The translations under genes were made by a program, and so were the position numbers. Shown piece after piece: positions 33,835 through 45,607 of a stretch of 64,000 bases of DNA. The notes under the pieces were generated by a model. That model worked only from the letters and a program-made list of their open reading frames with translations. It did not search any database and was not told the origin of the DNA. Position 1 is the first letter of the stretch, and every line of letters begins with the position of its first letter. This stretch comes from Meconema thalassinum (Eukaryota; Arthropoda; Insecta; Orthoptera; Tettigoniidae): contig OX336388.2 in the NCBI GenBank assembly GCA_946902985.2, positions 1,389,066,223 through 1,389,130,222 of the forward strand, in the 5' to 3' direction.

Positions 33835-34469
33835 TGAATAATTACGGAACACAATGAGTTCACTGCTTGGCACAGAGGAAACATCTTCCTTAACCAATAA
33901 AAAAGTTCACTGTATTATTTGCCGTGTATACAAGGCAGTGCAGATCATCTGCCAGACTGGTAAGTATTTACGGAGACACATGTTGCTAAGCGTTCAACGT
34001 TCAACGTCAACGGGTTGGTCTAGGCATAGATGCTCATTGCGTTTTCCCTTTACGTACTTAAGTTCGGCATTACTGAACTGTACTAAGCTATCATTATATT
34101 GTCACTAACTAGCAAATAATTGCGGTGTATATTCTTGAGGCACTTCTATTAATGCTTTAGTCTTAGATACTTCAACATCCGAAGTAAATGACACAATGCC
34201 ATCGGTCAACTGAACAATCATCACACAAACGAACTAGTCCATAATAAGCGTATTATCACATATTTACACCCAATTGCAGTACATTAACGCGAACTGGACT
34301 TTACCGACATACTGAACACACTAAAAATTACAGGTGAGCGATAGTTTATCCCAACTTTCATCGAACGAAGCTAATCGAGGCTAAAATTGTATCCCAGCAA
34401 CGAATGTAAACAAACAATATCTCGGGCTTCCGCATACGCCATTTTCACACTTTCGATACCTGCATTAAT
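33835..34469. other. Intergenic, no recognised feature
   Basis: A short open frame at 33854-34108 shows no domain. Nothing else is supportable. Confidence 0.35.
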
Positions 34470-34545
34470 TAACGTTTTATTGCGCACAAATTGTGCAAAA
34501 TTACAAATAATAAAGTAGTGCAGAATTATAGAGTTTGTTTGTGGT

Positions 34546-37490
34546 TCACTTTGTACAGAACTCTATGATTGGCTTTCCATGTCTTTCACAATAAAGGTCA
34601 TGGTATCGGCTACAGTCTTGGTCACATCTGTCGCACACGCAGTTGGCGTTGGGTTCATGGTAGTGTTTTGTTTTGCACACTTTATGATGATATCCATGCA
34701 CTGCCAGTGAGTTGACAAAGTGCCGGAGGTCTTGATTTGTTTCAGTCCAGGATCTATTTGTCATAGCCTCGGTAGCGTAGAAATCCATCGGGATCTCTCC
34801 TCTCTTATTTTCCCTTTCTTGTAGGCATTTTTCCCAGCTCTCCGTGTATGGAAGTTGGAGCTTAGTCCTCAGATCTTGCATTAGGAAAGTTTCCTTTGCC
34901 AGCTCATACACCAGTCTGGACCTTGTATATCTGGACACGCCCAGGATTACCTTTAGGTAGCGTGCCTTTACTGCTTCCATGGTTTTGAGGTCTCCGATGC
35001 CCAGTTTGCCCCATATTATTTCGATTCCATAAGTTAGAATTGGAATCATCTTTGTGTAGAACAGCGACATTGCTGTATCTAGTGAGAGTTTTTTAGGGGT
35101 CCTGATGTCATACATTGCCTTTGTGGCTGCCGTAGCTCTCGATTTTACATGTAGTCTGAATGATTTGATGGTCGTCTGGAGTGTTACGCCGAGATACTTG
35201 AATGTGCTAACTGTGTTGAGTGGAGTGTTTCCGAGCGAGATTCTATCGTCGTGACTCTCCTTTCCCCCTTTCCTGAAGGTCATTTTCACAGTTTTCTCCA
35301 TGTTGATGGTCAGCTTGTTATCTTCTGCCCATTTCTCCATTACGTTGATAGCTTTTTGCAGCTCTGCCTTGTTGCTTGATGCAATTGCCATGTCGTCAGC
35401 GTAGATGTAAATCTTCACAGAGCTTTCCGCCTCTTGCCTTATATGTTTTACGACATCGTAAGTTGCTATATTAAAAAGGAGGGGGCTAAGGGGGTCTCCC
35501 TGCAAGACTCCGTTGGTTTGGATGATTTCTTTTGAGATGGCTACGTTGTCCTCTATGAAGATGTTGTTTGTGATGAGTAGGTTGCGTATCAGTTCTGTTA
35601 TGTGTTTTCAGTCTATTGCCATTTTTTTGCTAGTTTTGAGAGGATGTTTTTTCTGTCAAGTTGGTCGAAAGCTTTACAGTAGTCTACGAAAACTGTGTGG
35701 AACTTCCCTCTTGGTTCTCGGATACTTTCCTCTATGTCATCTATTAAGTTTTTAATTGCTTGAAGCGTGCTTCTCCCTGCTCTGAAGCCATATTGCTCTT
35801 CAGGTACCGGTATGTACTCTTTGGTCATTTCCGTCAATCTTTTCGTCAAAAGTTTTGTCAGAATTTTGAGCATACAGTTTTCGAGAGCTATCCCTCTGTA
35901 GGAATTAGGATCTTTCATGTCCCCTTTTCCTTTGTATAAGATCTAAACTTTGGACGTTCTCCATGAGGTAGGAATGTTGCTAGTCCTAAGGCATTGGTTC
36001 AGAAGATTCGTGAGCGTTGATGTTAAATCTTGTGCACCGGCTTTGAGGTGTTCATTATACAGTCCTTCTGGCCTAGTGCTTTTTTGTCCTTTAATGCTTG
36101 TAGTGCCTTATGGACTTCCATCTTTGGAAAAGTGATTGTTGCATGTGTAGTTTATTTCCGTTGCTTTAGGGTCGTATGCCATTGAGGATCCCGCTTTGTT
36201 TAGTATCCCGCTGAAGTGTTCCTCCCATGTGGTCATGTCTAGTCTGCCTACTGTTTGCGTTTTCCTGGGCTTGAGTGCGAGAAAGGGGTCTTTTTTGGCT
36301 TCCTCTGCCGTCCTGCGTGCTTCGCTTTCTATGTGGGTCCTTCTTCCTTTGTTTTATGAGATCCTTATATTCCTTTCTTAGGTTGCTGTATGCTCTTAGG
36401 TCATTTTGATCGTTACTGTTTCTTGCTGTTCGTAGGGCTAGCAGCACTATCTTTCTTTTGTTGAAGCATTCCTTCGTGAACCATATTTGTGCCTTTCTTT
36501 GCCGTTTTGGAAGGACTGCGTTTTTTATGGCACCTTCTATGCTTTGGGCATACGAGTCAAGGTCCTGCTGATTTAAAACGTTTTTTCCCTCGTCTAATTG
36601 TGCAGTGGCCTGGGCTAGTTTGTTGGCGTCTAGCCTTCTTGATATATGCTGGGGACGTTTCGAGTTAATTGCTAGCTCTTTATTCTCCAGTACGAAGCCT
36701 GCTGTGACAGGGCAGTGTTTCCTGATTGGTGTTTCTGCTTCCGTGTATACTACCTTGTGCGATTTTAGGTTTAACCCTGGACCTTTGAAGAAGATAAGAT
36801 CAATGGTAGTCTACTGCTTCCGTTGTATACGTAGTACGTACGGTTGTCTTTCGTGTTGACCAATGTGAATCCCTCTACGGTCATCATTTCTAGCAGTTCT
36901 TCAGTTCTATTATCTTTTGCGTCAAGCCTGCAGTTTAGATCTCCTGCTAACACTATGTTTACCCCTGGGGTCGCCTTTGATATTGATGTCATGATTATAC
37001 CGACGATGACCTCTATTGGTGTGAGTGGTTCTATGTATATCCCTATGATGCTTAGATTATCTGTGTTTATCACTAATGAGTCTTCATTATTGTGCACTGT
37101 TGTGATTTTTCCAACTGAGGGTTTGAAGAAGCATGATATCCCTCTCTTAGGTTTTCCTCTTAGTCCTTGGGTTGCTAGGATATGTTCTGAATAGAAACCT
37201 GTGATGCTGGTGGGGGTCATTATCAGGGTCTCAGTTAGTATGAGTATGTCTTGCTGTTCCAGTAGTTCTTGTGATGAAAGGTCCAGCACTTGATTTAGGC
37301 CTTCCACTTTCCACAGTAGCACATTAATTCTCAAACTCGAATTGGTCGAGGTTAGTTCCCTCTTGTTGGGGGCGAAAAAACTGTTAGCTCCCTCTTGTTG
37401 GGGACGAAAAAATCTGTATCTCTTGACCAAGGTTCCTTCCGGCCAGTAATTTGGGGATGTTACTTTGTGAAGGTCCGATATTGGGATTCC
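34546..37490 (-). pseudogene. Endonuclease-RT of the minus-strand LINE (frameshifts)
   Basis: Endonuclease motifs: DILILTETLI, ISCFFKPSVG and VLAGDLNCRLDAKDNRTEE. RT: YGFRAGRSTLQAI, FVDYCKAFDQLDR (35918-35613), QGDPLSPLLFNIA, catalytic YADD at 35392-35403, and FKYLGVTLQTT. The C-terminus has a cysteine-rich motif, CVCDRCDQDCSRYHDLYC, also seen in the fragment at 28000. The frame slips near an A-run at about 35625 and other breaks exist near 36170-36450. A small tandem duplication (about 35 bp) lies at 37345-37410 in the linker before the endonuclease. Confidence 0.85.
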
Positions 37491-37502
37491 TACTTTGTAA
37501 GC

Positions 37503-40082
37503 ACTACCTGCACTACAGTGGTACAAGTCTATATGCCTACCAGTCAAGCTGATGATGAGGATGTTGAAAAGGTCTACGAAGAAATAGACGAAATTCTGAG
37601 GTATATCAAGGGTGATGAAAATGTTATAGTAATGGGAGATTGGAATGCTGTGGTAGGAAAAGGGAGAGAAGGGAAGATAGTAGGAGATTTCGGATTAGGT
37701 GAAAGGAATGATCGAGGAAGCAGGCTGGTAGAATTCTGCACCGAGCATGAATTGGTCATAGCTAACACCTTATTCAATAACCACAATAGAAGAATATACA
37801 CATGGATGAGACCAGGAGATACAGGGCGTTACCAAATCGACTTCATTATGGTCAAGCAGAGGTTTCGAAACCAGATTTTGGATTGTAAAACATATCCTGG
37901 TGCTGACATAAACTCTGATCACAATCTGGTTGTAATGAAATGCAGATTAAAGTTGAAGAAACTGAAGAAAAGTCAAAAGCCAAAAAGGTGGGCAATAGAC
38001 AGACTGAAAGAGAAGGATGTAAACGAAAGATTCAAGAAGAGTATAAAGGAAGGACTAATGAAAAACCCTAAACAAACTTCAATTGCAGACGAATGGGCAC
38101 TTTTGAAGAATGAAATAACAATATCCGCAGAAGAAAACATTGGTAGGAAAGAAAGAATAGGTAGAAAACCGTGGATCACTCAGGATATACTAGAATTGAT
38201 GGATGAAAGGCGGAAACACAAGAATCTAAGAGATGAAAAGGGGAAAGCAGAATACAGACGTCTGAGAAATGAGGTTAACAAGAAGTGCAAGGAAGCGAAA
38301 GAAGAATGGTTGAAAGAGAAATGTGCAGGTATAGAAAATTGTCTGAAATTAGGAAAAGTAGACACAGCTTATCGAAGGATTAAGAATACTTTTGGGGAAA
38401 AGAAGACTAAGTGCTGTAATATTAAGGACACAAATGGAAAGCCTCTAACAGATAGGGATGAAAAGGTTGAGAGATGGAAAGCTTACATAGAGAGTTTGTA
38501 TAAGGGAAAGGAGATTGAGAATCATGTAATGGAAAGGGAGGAGGAAATTGATGAGGATGCAAAAGGAGATGTAATATTGAGATAAGAATTTGATAGAGCA
38601 TTGGAAGGCTTAAGCAGGAACAAAGCACCAGGCATAGATGATATACCGATTGAGTTGCTACGCTGCATAGGAGATGAAGGTCTGATCAGGTTATTTCACT
38701 TGGTGTGTAGGATTTATGAGACAGGTGAGGTACCCCCTGATTTCAAGAAGAATGTAATCATCCCTATACCAAAGAAAGTGGGAGCTGACAGATGTGAAGA
38801 TTACCGTACAATCAGCTTGATTACTCATGCTTCAAAGATCCTGTCTAGAATAATTTACAAGAGGATTGAAAGCCAGATAGAAACGGAGTTGGGTGAAGAC
38901 CAGTTTGGTTTCAGGAGAAATGTAGGAACAAGGGAAGCTGTACTAAGTCTTAGGCTGATTTTAGAAGGTAGAATAAGGAAAGATAAGAGAACGTTCATGG
39001 CTTTTGTAGACTTAGAAAAGGCTTTTGATAACGTTGATTGGACTAAATTGTTTGACATTTTGAAATCAATTGGAATAAAGTACAGGGATAGGAGGGTGAT
39101 ATACAATCTGTACAGAAACCAGACAGCAGTTATTAGAGTTGAAGGTCATGAGAGAGAAGCTGGTATTCAGAAAGGTGTAAGGCAAGGCTGCAACTTATCA
39201 CCCATACTTTTCAATCTTTACATTGAACAAGCAATGAAGGAAATTAGGGAAAAAATTAAAGTGGGGGTGAAGATTCAAGGAGAAATAATTTCAACTCTGA
39301 GATTTGCTGATGACATAGTCATCTTGGCCGACAAGCCTGAGGATTTGAATGAGTTTTTGAATGGTATGGACTCTGTCTTACAGAAAGAATTCATGATGAA
39401 AATTAATAAATGTAAAACAAAAATACTGAAATGCAGCCGAAATAAATCAGAAACCTCTATGGAGATCAAATTGGCTGGTGAAAAGCTGAAGGAAGTAGGA
39501 GACTTCTGTTACTTAGGAAGCAGAATAACCAGTGATGGACGAAGCAAAGAGGATATTAAAAGTAGGTTGGCTCAGGCAAAGAAAGCATTTCTACAAAAAA
39601 GGAATCTGCTGACATCGAATATAGATTTAGGTATTAGGAAGTCATTTTTGAAAGCCTTTGTCTGGAGCGTGGCGCTCTATGGAAGTGAAACTTGGACTAT
39701 TGGTGCAGCAGAAAAGAGGAGAATTGAAGCATTTGAAATGTGGTGTTACAGGAGAATGATGAAGATCAGATGGGTAGATAGGGTTACAAACAAAGAGGTA
39801 TTAAGACGAGTGGGAGAGGAGAGATGTTTCTGGCGACTGCTAATGAAGAGAAGAGATAGGTTGGTAGGACACATACTAAGACACCCAGGAATAGCAAGCT
39901 TAGTTATGGAAGGAAGGGTCGAGGACAAAAACTGTAGGGGTAGACCAAGGTTAGAATATGTTAAACAGATTGCCTCGGATGTAGGGTGTCGGAGCTATGT
40001 AGAGATGAAACGATTAGCTCAGGACAGGGAGGCATGGAGAGCTGCATCAAACCAGTCAAAAGACTGAAGACTCAAACACAAC
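37503..40082 (+). mobile_element. Plus-strand LINE inserted into the minus-strand LINE, 11-bp duplication
   Basis: ACTTTGTAAGC occurs at 37492-37502 and 40083-40093 and brackets the insert exactly. The insert begins within the endonuclease domain (VQVYMPTSQADDEDVEKVYE), so it is 5'-truncated, and ends just after the ORF with GAAGACTCAAACACAAC. Confidence 0.93.
37524..40067 (+). pseudogene. LINE endonuclease-RT, near-intact (one stop)
   Basis: A single frame is broken only by TAA at 38583-38585. Endonuclease motifs: VIVMGDWNAVVG, RIYTWMRPGD, QIDFIMV and INSDHNLVVMK. RT: RNKAPGIDDIPIELL, NVIIPIPKKVG, GFRRNVGTREA, FVDLEKAFDNVDW, KGVRQGCNLSPILFN, catalytic FADD at 39303-39314, and FCYLGSRITSDGRSKED. 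The C-terminus has MWCYRRMMKIRWVDRVTN and RLVGHILRHPG with CRGRPRLEYV, signatures of RTE-like LINEs in insects. This is the best-preserved LINE coding region in the window. The missing N-terminus means it cannot be autonomous. Confidence 0.9.
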
Positions 40083-40539
40083 ACTTTGTAAGCTTTAAGT
40101 GTGCCCCTTACTTGTAATTCCTCGCACTCTAGCACATTTGTTACTTGTAGCTTATGTAGGTGTCTCTTCAGCTTGTCTGTGTTCGACTTTTCATGTAGCC
40201 TTCCGATGAATAGCCAGGCTCTGCGAATATATGCTTTTAGTTCATCCTCGTTCTCATTGTCGTTTGGTTTGGTGCCAATGAAAGTGGGTGTCTTTGGTAG
40301 GTAAGTGCCTGTAACTTTCTTTGTTTTTTGCCTTTGTACTGTTGCCCAGTTGACCATTTCTTCATTTTCCTCTTCTTGAGTGTGGGTCGTGTTCCCTGGA
40401 GTTGTTGCAAAGTTTTCCGTTTCATGCCGTTTTCTTTGCTCTTCCCTCGGCGTTTTTGTTCCTCCTGGAAGAATATGCTTTGTGCTAATCCAGTAATCAT
40501 GCCTTTCTTAAGGTCTGAGTATTGTAGTTGGTCTTGCAT
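40083..40539 (-). pseudogene. ORF1-like region of the minus-strand LINE
   Basis: From ATG at 40539 the protein reads MQDQLQYSDLKKGMITG and is lysine/arginine-rich. A second frame from 40357 reads KTPTFIGTKPNDNENEDELK, AWLFIGRLHEK and RHLHKLQVTNV. It then breaks at the inserted LINE and resumes at 37502 with SDLHKVTSPNYWPEGTLVKR. No named domain could be assigned. LINE ORF1 proteins bind the RNA. A frame change near 40370 is likely. Confidence 0.65.
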
Positions 40540-40546
40540 GGAACAT

Positions 40547-42908
40547 AGAGATGGGACTATCGACTACTTTTAACCATCGACTGACTAGTCATTCATTGGA
40601 AGAAACTATCGACTAGATAGTCGACTACTTTCAGTCGAATGGTTACCTGAATTCGCATTGCTCCTAAGCGTGTTGTTTCATGTATTCGACTGAAAGTAGT
40701 CGCTTCTAGGCAGCTTGCAAAGCACTGCAAGCCGTTACCGGCTGAGTTGAGTCGTACCAACAGATGAAAATCAAACTTCTCCTTAACCCACCCATATTTG
40801 CAGACGTTAGTTTGGACTACTCGACGCTCGGCAACATGCAATTGGTCAAAGTTATTTATTTATTTTTACTGTGCTTCGAAATGGTGGTTTACGTCGTGTA
40901 GAGTGCAGCCATTATTTGCAATGTTGCACATTTCATTTCATGCAAAATGTGTGAGTAAATGTTCCCCGATACCGGTATTGATACAGGGCACATTACCTGC
41001 ATGTACTGTGGATAAGTGAAGTAATAGACCAATACTTAATTAATCTAAGAGTAAATTAAATCACTATTACTGAGAGGGAGTTCTTAAGTACCGGGAACAA
41101 TTCCATAGCTAACATTGAAATAATCACACTTCATATTTTAATGCCAAAAAATAAATGTAAAATATGTCCAGTCATAAACAAGTTAGGCTGTGTGTTCACT
41201 AATTTAATCCTCTCTGAAGTACTAAGAACGTAGAGCTGAAATACGACTTGAACAAGAAAATTACGGCCTACAGTAAATACACACGAAAATAGAACACTTT
41301 AGAACAGCAACAAGGGCGAACTTTCAGTGGAGATGTTGGCAACAATGTAAATACAAAGGTTTTTTTAATGCGCGCGCTATCCATGTGCTGAAACAATTGA
41401 CGACCAGAACGTAAAACTATCCGAGCGCGTTCTACATGTTAAAAGTTAAAACACAATTGGGATATGTCGTTTGCAAACGATTTGTTTATGTTACGGTGAG
41501 TAGTCGTTGAATTCATTCGACTGTTTTTTTAAAGCAGTCAAACAAGTCGATGGATTTAACATTTTTCAGTCGACTGCTGCGGTGCTGCCCATCTCTAAAC
41601 CATTGACGACCAGAATCAATTTGTGCGTACGGTCAAGCTGTCCTCACAGTACCCGCTGCAATAGATGTAGAGATTCACATCACCACTCTATCTTATGATG
41701 GATGTCAGTACATAAAATCAGCCACAAAGCAACGGCAGTTTAACCACAGACAACGCTACAACTCTTCCCTCCCTGCCCTCATGTCTTTGCCACTAACCCC
41801 TTCACCCCTTCCACACAGCACGCCTCTGCTCTGACACAGTTGTTAGGCCTGCTACAACAACTCTCAGCCATAGCCCTGTAAACTACAGCTAAACCAAACC
41901 CAGAACCCCCTAATACACTTCATTTGCAGAGCAATAAAATCCATAAAACAACTCCGCAAGAAGCTTCACAAAAACCTAAATTATAAACGAAAAGACCACT
42001 CCACAAACACCAAAATCAGTAAACCTCTCTCATTTCAGCCGCACTACACCTTAAACAGACATAGAAGGCATAGTCATGACCCCTTCATGGAGTAGGCTAT
42101 TGTCTAAACACGATCATGTCTCCTTCAACTTTACTGAAGACTTCATTAAATTCTATTTAAAAAATCATAAACTCATTCCACAAATCTTAAAATCAGTATA
42201 CATCCTCATTTCAGTTACTCTATTCATTAAACAAACATAGAAGGCGTAGCCATGACCCCTTCATGGAGTAGGCTATTGTCTAAATCTGACCACGCATACT
42301 ACAACCTTACTCTTATTCAAATTACGGCTAAATGATCCATCTGACTGGGAGGCAAAGGTATTTACCGGCTTGCCTGGGATAATGGGCCACAAAACCGGTA
42401 TCTGGAGTTCAAACATAACCTAAATATTGAATGACAATATTGAATTGTCCAATAACTTGGACAACTGGATTTAGGCTATTTCATTGAAAGAATCAACGAA
42501 CTGTATAAAACTATAGGCACCTACAGGTATACTTAACTTATTAATTAAAGCTCTACAATAAACATACAGCACAATGAATTGTAGCATGAAGTTATCCTGA
42601 AGAAGTCGTTTGATTAGAACGACTACTTAAATTCGAATGATTCCATTCGCTTGGAATTAGTCGTTTGCCAACGACTTGTTTCATTCGAATGATTTCCAAC
42701 GATTGCTTTGGGATCAGTCGTTTACAACGACTACTTACATTCGAATGAGGTAATTTGCTTTGAATTAGTCGTTTGCCAACGACCTGTTTCATTCGAATGA
42801 TTTCCAACGATAGCTTTGGGATCAGTCGTTTGCAAACGACTTGTTTATGATACGGTGAGTAGTCGTTGAACTCTTTCGACTGTTTTCAGTCGACTGCTGC
42901 CCATCTCT
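40547..42908. mobile_element. hAT-like non-autonomous transposon (2.36 kb)
   Basis: Ends are AGAGATGGG... and ...CCCATCTCT, flanked by ATGGAACAT at 40538-40546 and 42909-42917 (8-9 bp, as for hAT). Subterminal DNA is dense in GTCGAC, AGTCGTTTGC and ATTCGAATGA inverted motifs. No transposase frame is present. An internal direct repeat (AAGGCATAGTCATGACCCCT at about 42066 and its near copy about 180 bp later) and an extra internal terminus-like segment at 41470-41597 show a composite history. Confidence 0.75.
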
Positions 42909-43277
42909 ATGGAACATGGTTGAAGCTTAAGTTAATGTAATGTTTGTATGTGAATAAAATGTGGTTCAATGTCTCCTTAGAAAGAGTCTTCTCGTGAAGT
43001 AATTGTGTAGTGTATTCCCACACCAATTACCCAACATCATCGTTATGCTTGAAAGGGGATGAGGGGTTTTAATGTGCTTGATCCCCTCCCATGAAAATAT
43101 CATCAAAATATTCTTAAAGCACTTTTTCTGCGTAGTATTATTACCGGTTGGTTGTTGTCTCATTTGGGGGCTTGTAACATTGTGGCCTCAGCCCTACGAG
43201 TGTAGAGAATCTGTCTGTTAACCTGAGTTGTTTTGGTGTCTGTACAGGTACACGTATTTGTAATTAAATAAGTAGGA

Positions 43278-43395
43278 TTAAGGAGATGGCCGTGGCCTTC
43301 AGTTAGGTAGGCTACCAACCCGGCATTTGCAAGGAGTAAAAGTGGAAATCCACACTTCGAAGATGGCTGAGATCAGAATCGAACACACCACCTCA
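43278..43395 (-). repeat. SINE fragment (family E), minus strand
   Basis: The reverse complement of the family E body seen at 398-540: GGAGATGGCCGTGGCCTTCA, GGCATTTGCAAGGAGTAAAA, then a B-box complement near AGAATCGAACACACC. Confidence 0.5.
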
Positions 43396-43870
43396 GTTAT
43401 CCTAAAGTCCTCGGAGTATAATTGGAGTACATAGCAGAGCAGTGAATTGAACGCGGGCCCTCAGGACTCGCAGCCAAAAACCACGAGGCTCTATCATTCA
43501 GAAGGCAAAGTTGTGTACTTCAATACGTCAGTTACTTCGGTTGCTTATACAAAGTATCGAATTCCTCTATCTTACCGAGTCGAAAAAGAATTACGGTATT
43601 CGTATATGTTTTGAAATGACGTACCGGTATTTGGACGGAATCTACACTTTTTATTTTTAGTTGTTATTTATTGTTGTTTTAAGGGGCGGAACAGCGAGGT
43701 CGTCTGCCCCTTTCTTATTTATATTTCCTGATAAAAGCTTAATAAATTGTTTTACTTTATGAAAATGTCTTCTTTTTTCATATTTCGTGCTTAATACGAT
43801 CAAAAACTGATATAAATGGATCAGAGCGCCCGTGTCTTGGTCTGAGGTGGGTGTGACACCAATGCACATA

Positions 43871-45607
43871 AAATGTCAATTTGTTTTATCCAAGCTTGGC
43901 GCTCGTCGTTGCAGAATATCTCTTCACTGATGTGGGGACGTGTTCATTGTTTGTATTCAGCAATAATGTCAGGGACCATGATTTCCAGAACTATATGCTT
44001 TGAGGTTAAACATTCTGATGTTTCCTGTTTTCTTGGTCTGGAGTAGGCCTATGTAGATTTACAGTACCGTATATGGGTATGGAGATTCCAGTGTGTGATA
44101 TGACAGTGTGTGATTCCAATCCATACAAAAATGAACTGGAATGTATGAACACTACCAAAAAGCGTTTAGGAAAGAATCTTCGAAAAATTGAACAACATAA
44201 CAAAAAGATGGGCAGTAAAAAAATCTAACTGGGGCACTGATAGACAACTTTAAAGTTATACAGTAATACCACTAGAAGTCCTACATAAGTATAATAAAGA
44301 CTGTGAATGAATGGCTCTTTGACCCAAAAAATGCTCTAAATGCCTTCATGATTTGAGTCAAAATACTAATGAGACATTTAACGATACAGTATGGAAGCGG
44401 TGTAGAAAAGAGTCATCTGTCCAATCTCAAAATGGGTGTCTATTATATTTGAAGGTTGGTTGGTTGGTTCCTTAGTTTAGGGGATGCGACAACGCGGTCA
44501 TGTCGCCCCGTGTACTTTGAGTGTGTGTAGAATCTGTATGATAACCGGTGTTAAAAATTGTTGATTGGTTCCTTAGTTTAGGAGCTGCGACAACGCGGTC
44601 ATGTAGCCCCGTGTACTTTGGGTGTGTGTAGAATCTGTCTGATAACCAGGGTGTTAATTGTGATGACGTGATGACTGTCTTAGTGTGTGTTATCTGTTTA
44701 TAATTCAAGTAAGGACTGCAGACAATAATTTCAAGTAGTTCGTACGTTTGCTACCAAATGCTACCGTCCACGATACCTAGGTTATGTACTTGGCTACTAT
44801 ATGGCATCGCAGTCAGCACCTGACGGCGAACGTTGGAACTAATAGAGAGTTATCAATTCTAACCTACAAATTTTGGCTTCACACAAGTGTAGTTAATGGA
44901 ATGTTCCTTGCCATGCCATAAATCTATGACAAGGGACCGCCGGCTTTACTTCCCCTCCGAAGGAAGGCATACTGAGGGATTTTTAACGCTCTTAAAAATC
45001 CGACGACTTCGGCCGGGTTTGAACCCGCGACCTTGGACATAAAAGATCGGCATGCTGCCAACTATGCCACCGAAGCCACCGAGGTGTTAATTGTGATGAC
45101 TGTATTAGTGTGTGTTATCTGTTTATAATTCAAGTAAGGACTGCAGACAATAATTTCAAGTAGTTCTTACTTTTGCTACCAATTATGCTACCGTCCACGA
45201 AACATAGCTTGCGGACTTGGCTACTAGTTGTCATCGCAGTCAGCGCCTGGCGGCGAACGTTTGAACTAAGAGAGCGTTATCAATTTTATTCTAACCTACA
45301 AATGTTGGTTTCACACAAGTGTAGTTAGTGGAAGGTTCTTTTCCATGCCATAAATCTATGACATGGGACCGCCGGCTTTACTTCCCCTCCGAAGGAAAGC
45401 ATACTGAGGGAATTTTAACGCTCTTAAAAAATCCGACGACTTCAGCCGGGTTTGAACCCGCGACCCTGGGTATAGAAGCTCAGCATGCTACCACATACGC
45501 CACCGAAGTCGCCACATTTGGTGGCTGCTATAGAGGTTTTAAGAAGAATGAGGATTACCCCGTGGCGGAGCCATGCACTTAACCCGTTGAGAACGGGCGT
45601 AAAAAAA
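43871..45607. repeat. 1,737-bp tandem duplication, copy 1
   Basis: The first unit runs from AAATGTCAATTTG to GAACGGGCGT plus an A-run. The second follows immediately with every compared segment identical at an offset of 1,737 bp. It includes a unique-looking 5' third and three minus-strand family A SINE pieces. No gene is supported. Confidence 0.9.
44456..45520 (-). repeat. Three adjoining family A SINE pieces, minus strand (copy 1)
   Basis: A tail fragment at about 44456-44554 is followed by a near-complete copy at about 44560-45083 (B-box complement GGCCGGGTTTGAACCCGCG). A further copy lies at about 45086-45520 with the same head. They lie head to tail, suggesting serial insertion into tails. 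Confidence 0.8.

Larger units (their letters stand above)
34470..40546 (-). mobile_element. LINE with ORF1, endonuclease and RT, split by another LINE
   Basis: On the minus strand, ORF1-like sequence starts near 40540 and is interrupted by a plus-strand LINE (37503-40082). It continues into endonuclease (37490-36771) and RT (to the stop at 34546). Two AATAAA-like signals follow (near 34505 and 34473). A separate hAT-like element has inserted at its 5' side (40547-42908). The insertion plus duplication is 2591 bp, and removing it puts the upstream and downstream frames back in register. Confidence 0.85.

Noticed and set aside
35513..35755. Plus-strand frames opposite the LINE RT
   Set aside because: Shadows of the minus-strand RT, whose YADD and FVDYCKAFDQLD motifs are unambiguous.
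45328..45582. 84-residue frame repeated at 47065-47319
   Set aside because: Translation of SINE sequence inside the tandem duplication. Similar frames appear wherever family A occurs, so it is not a gene.
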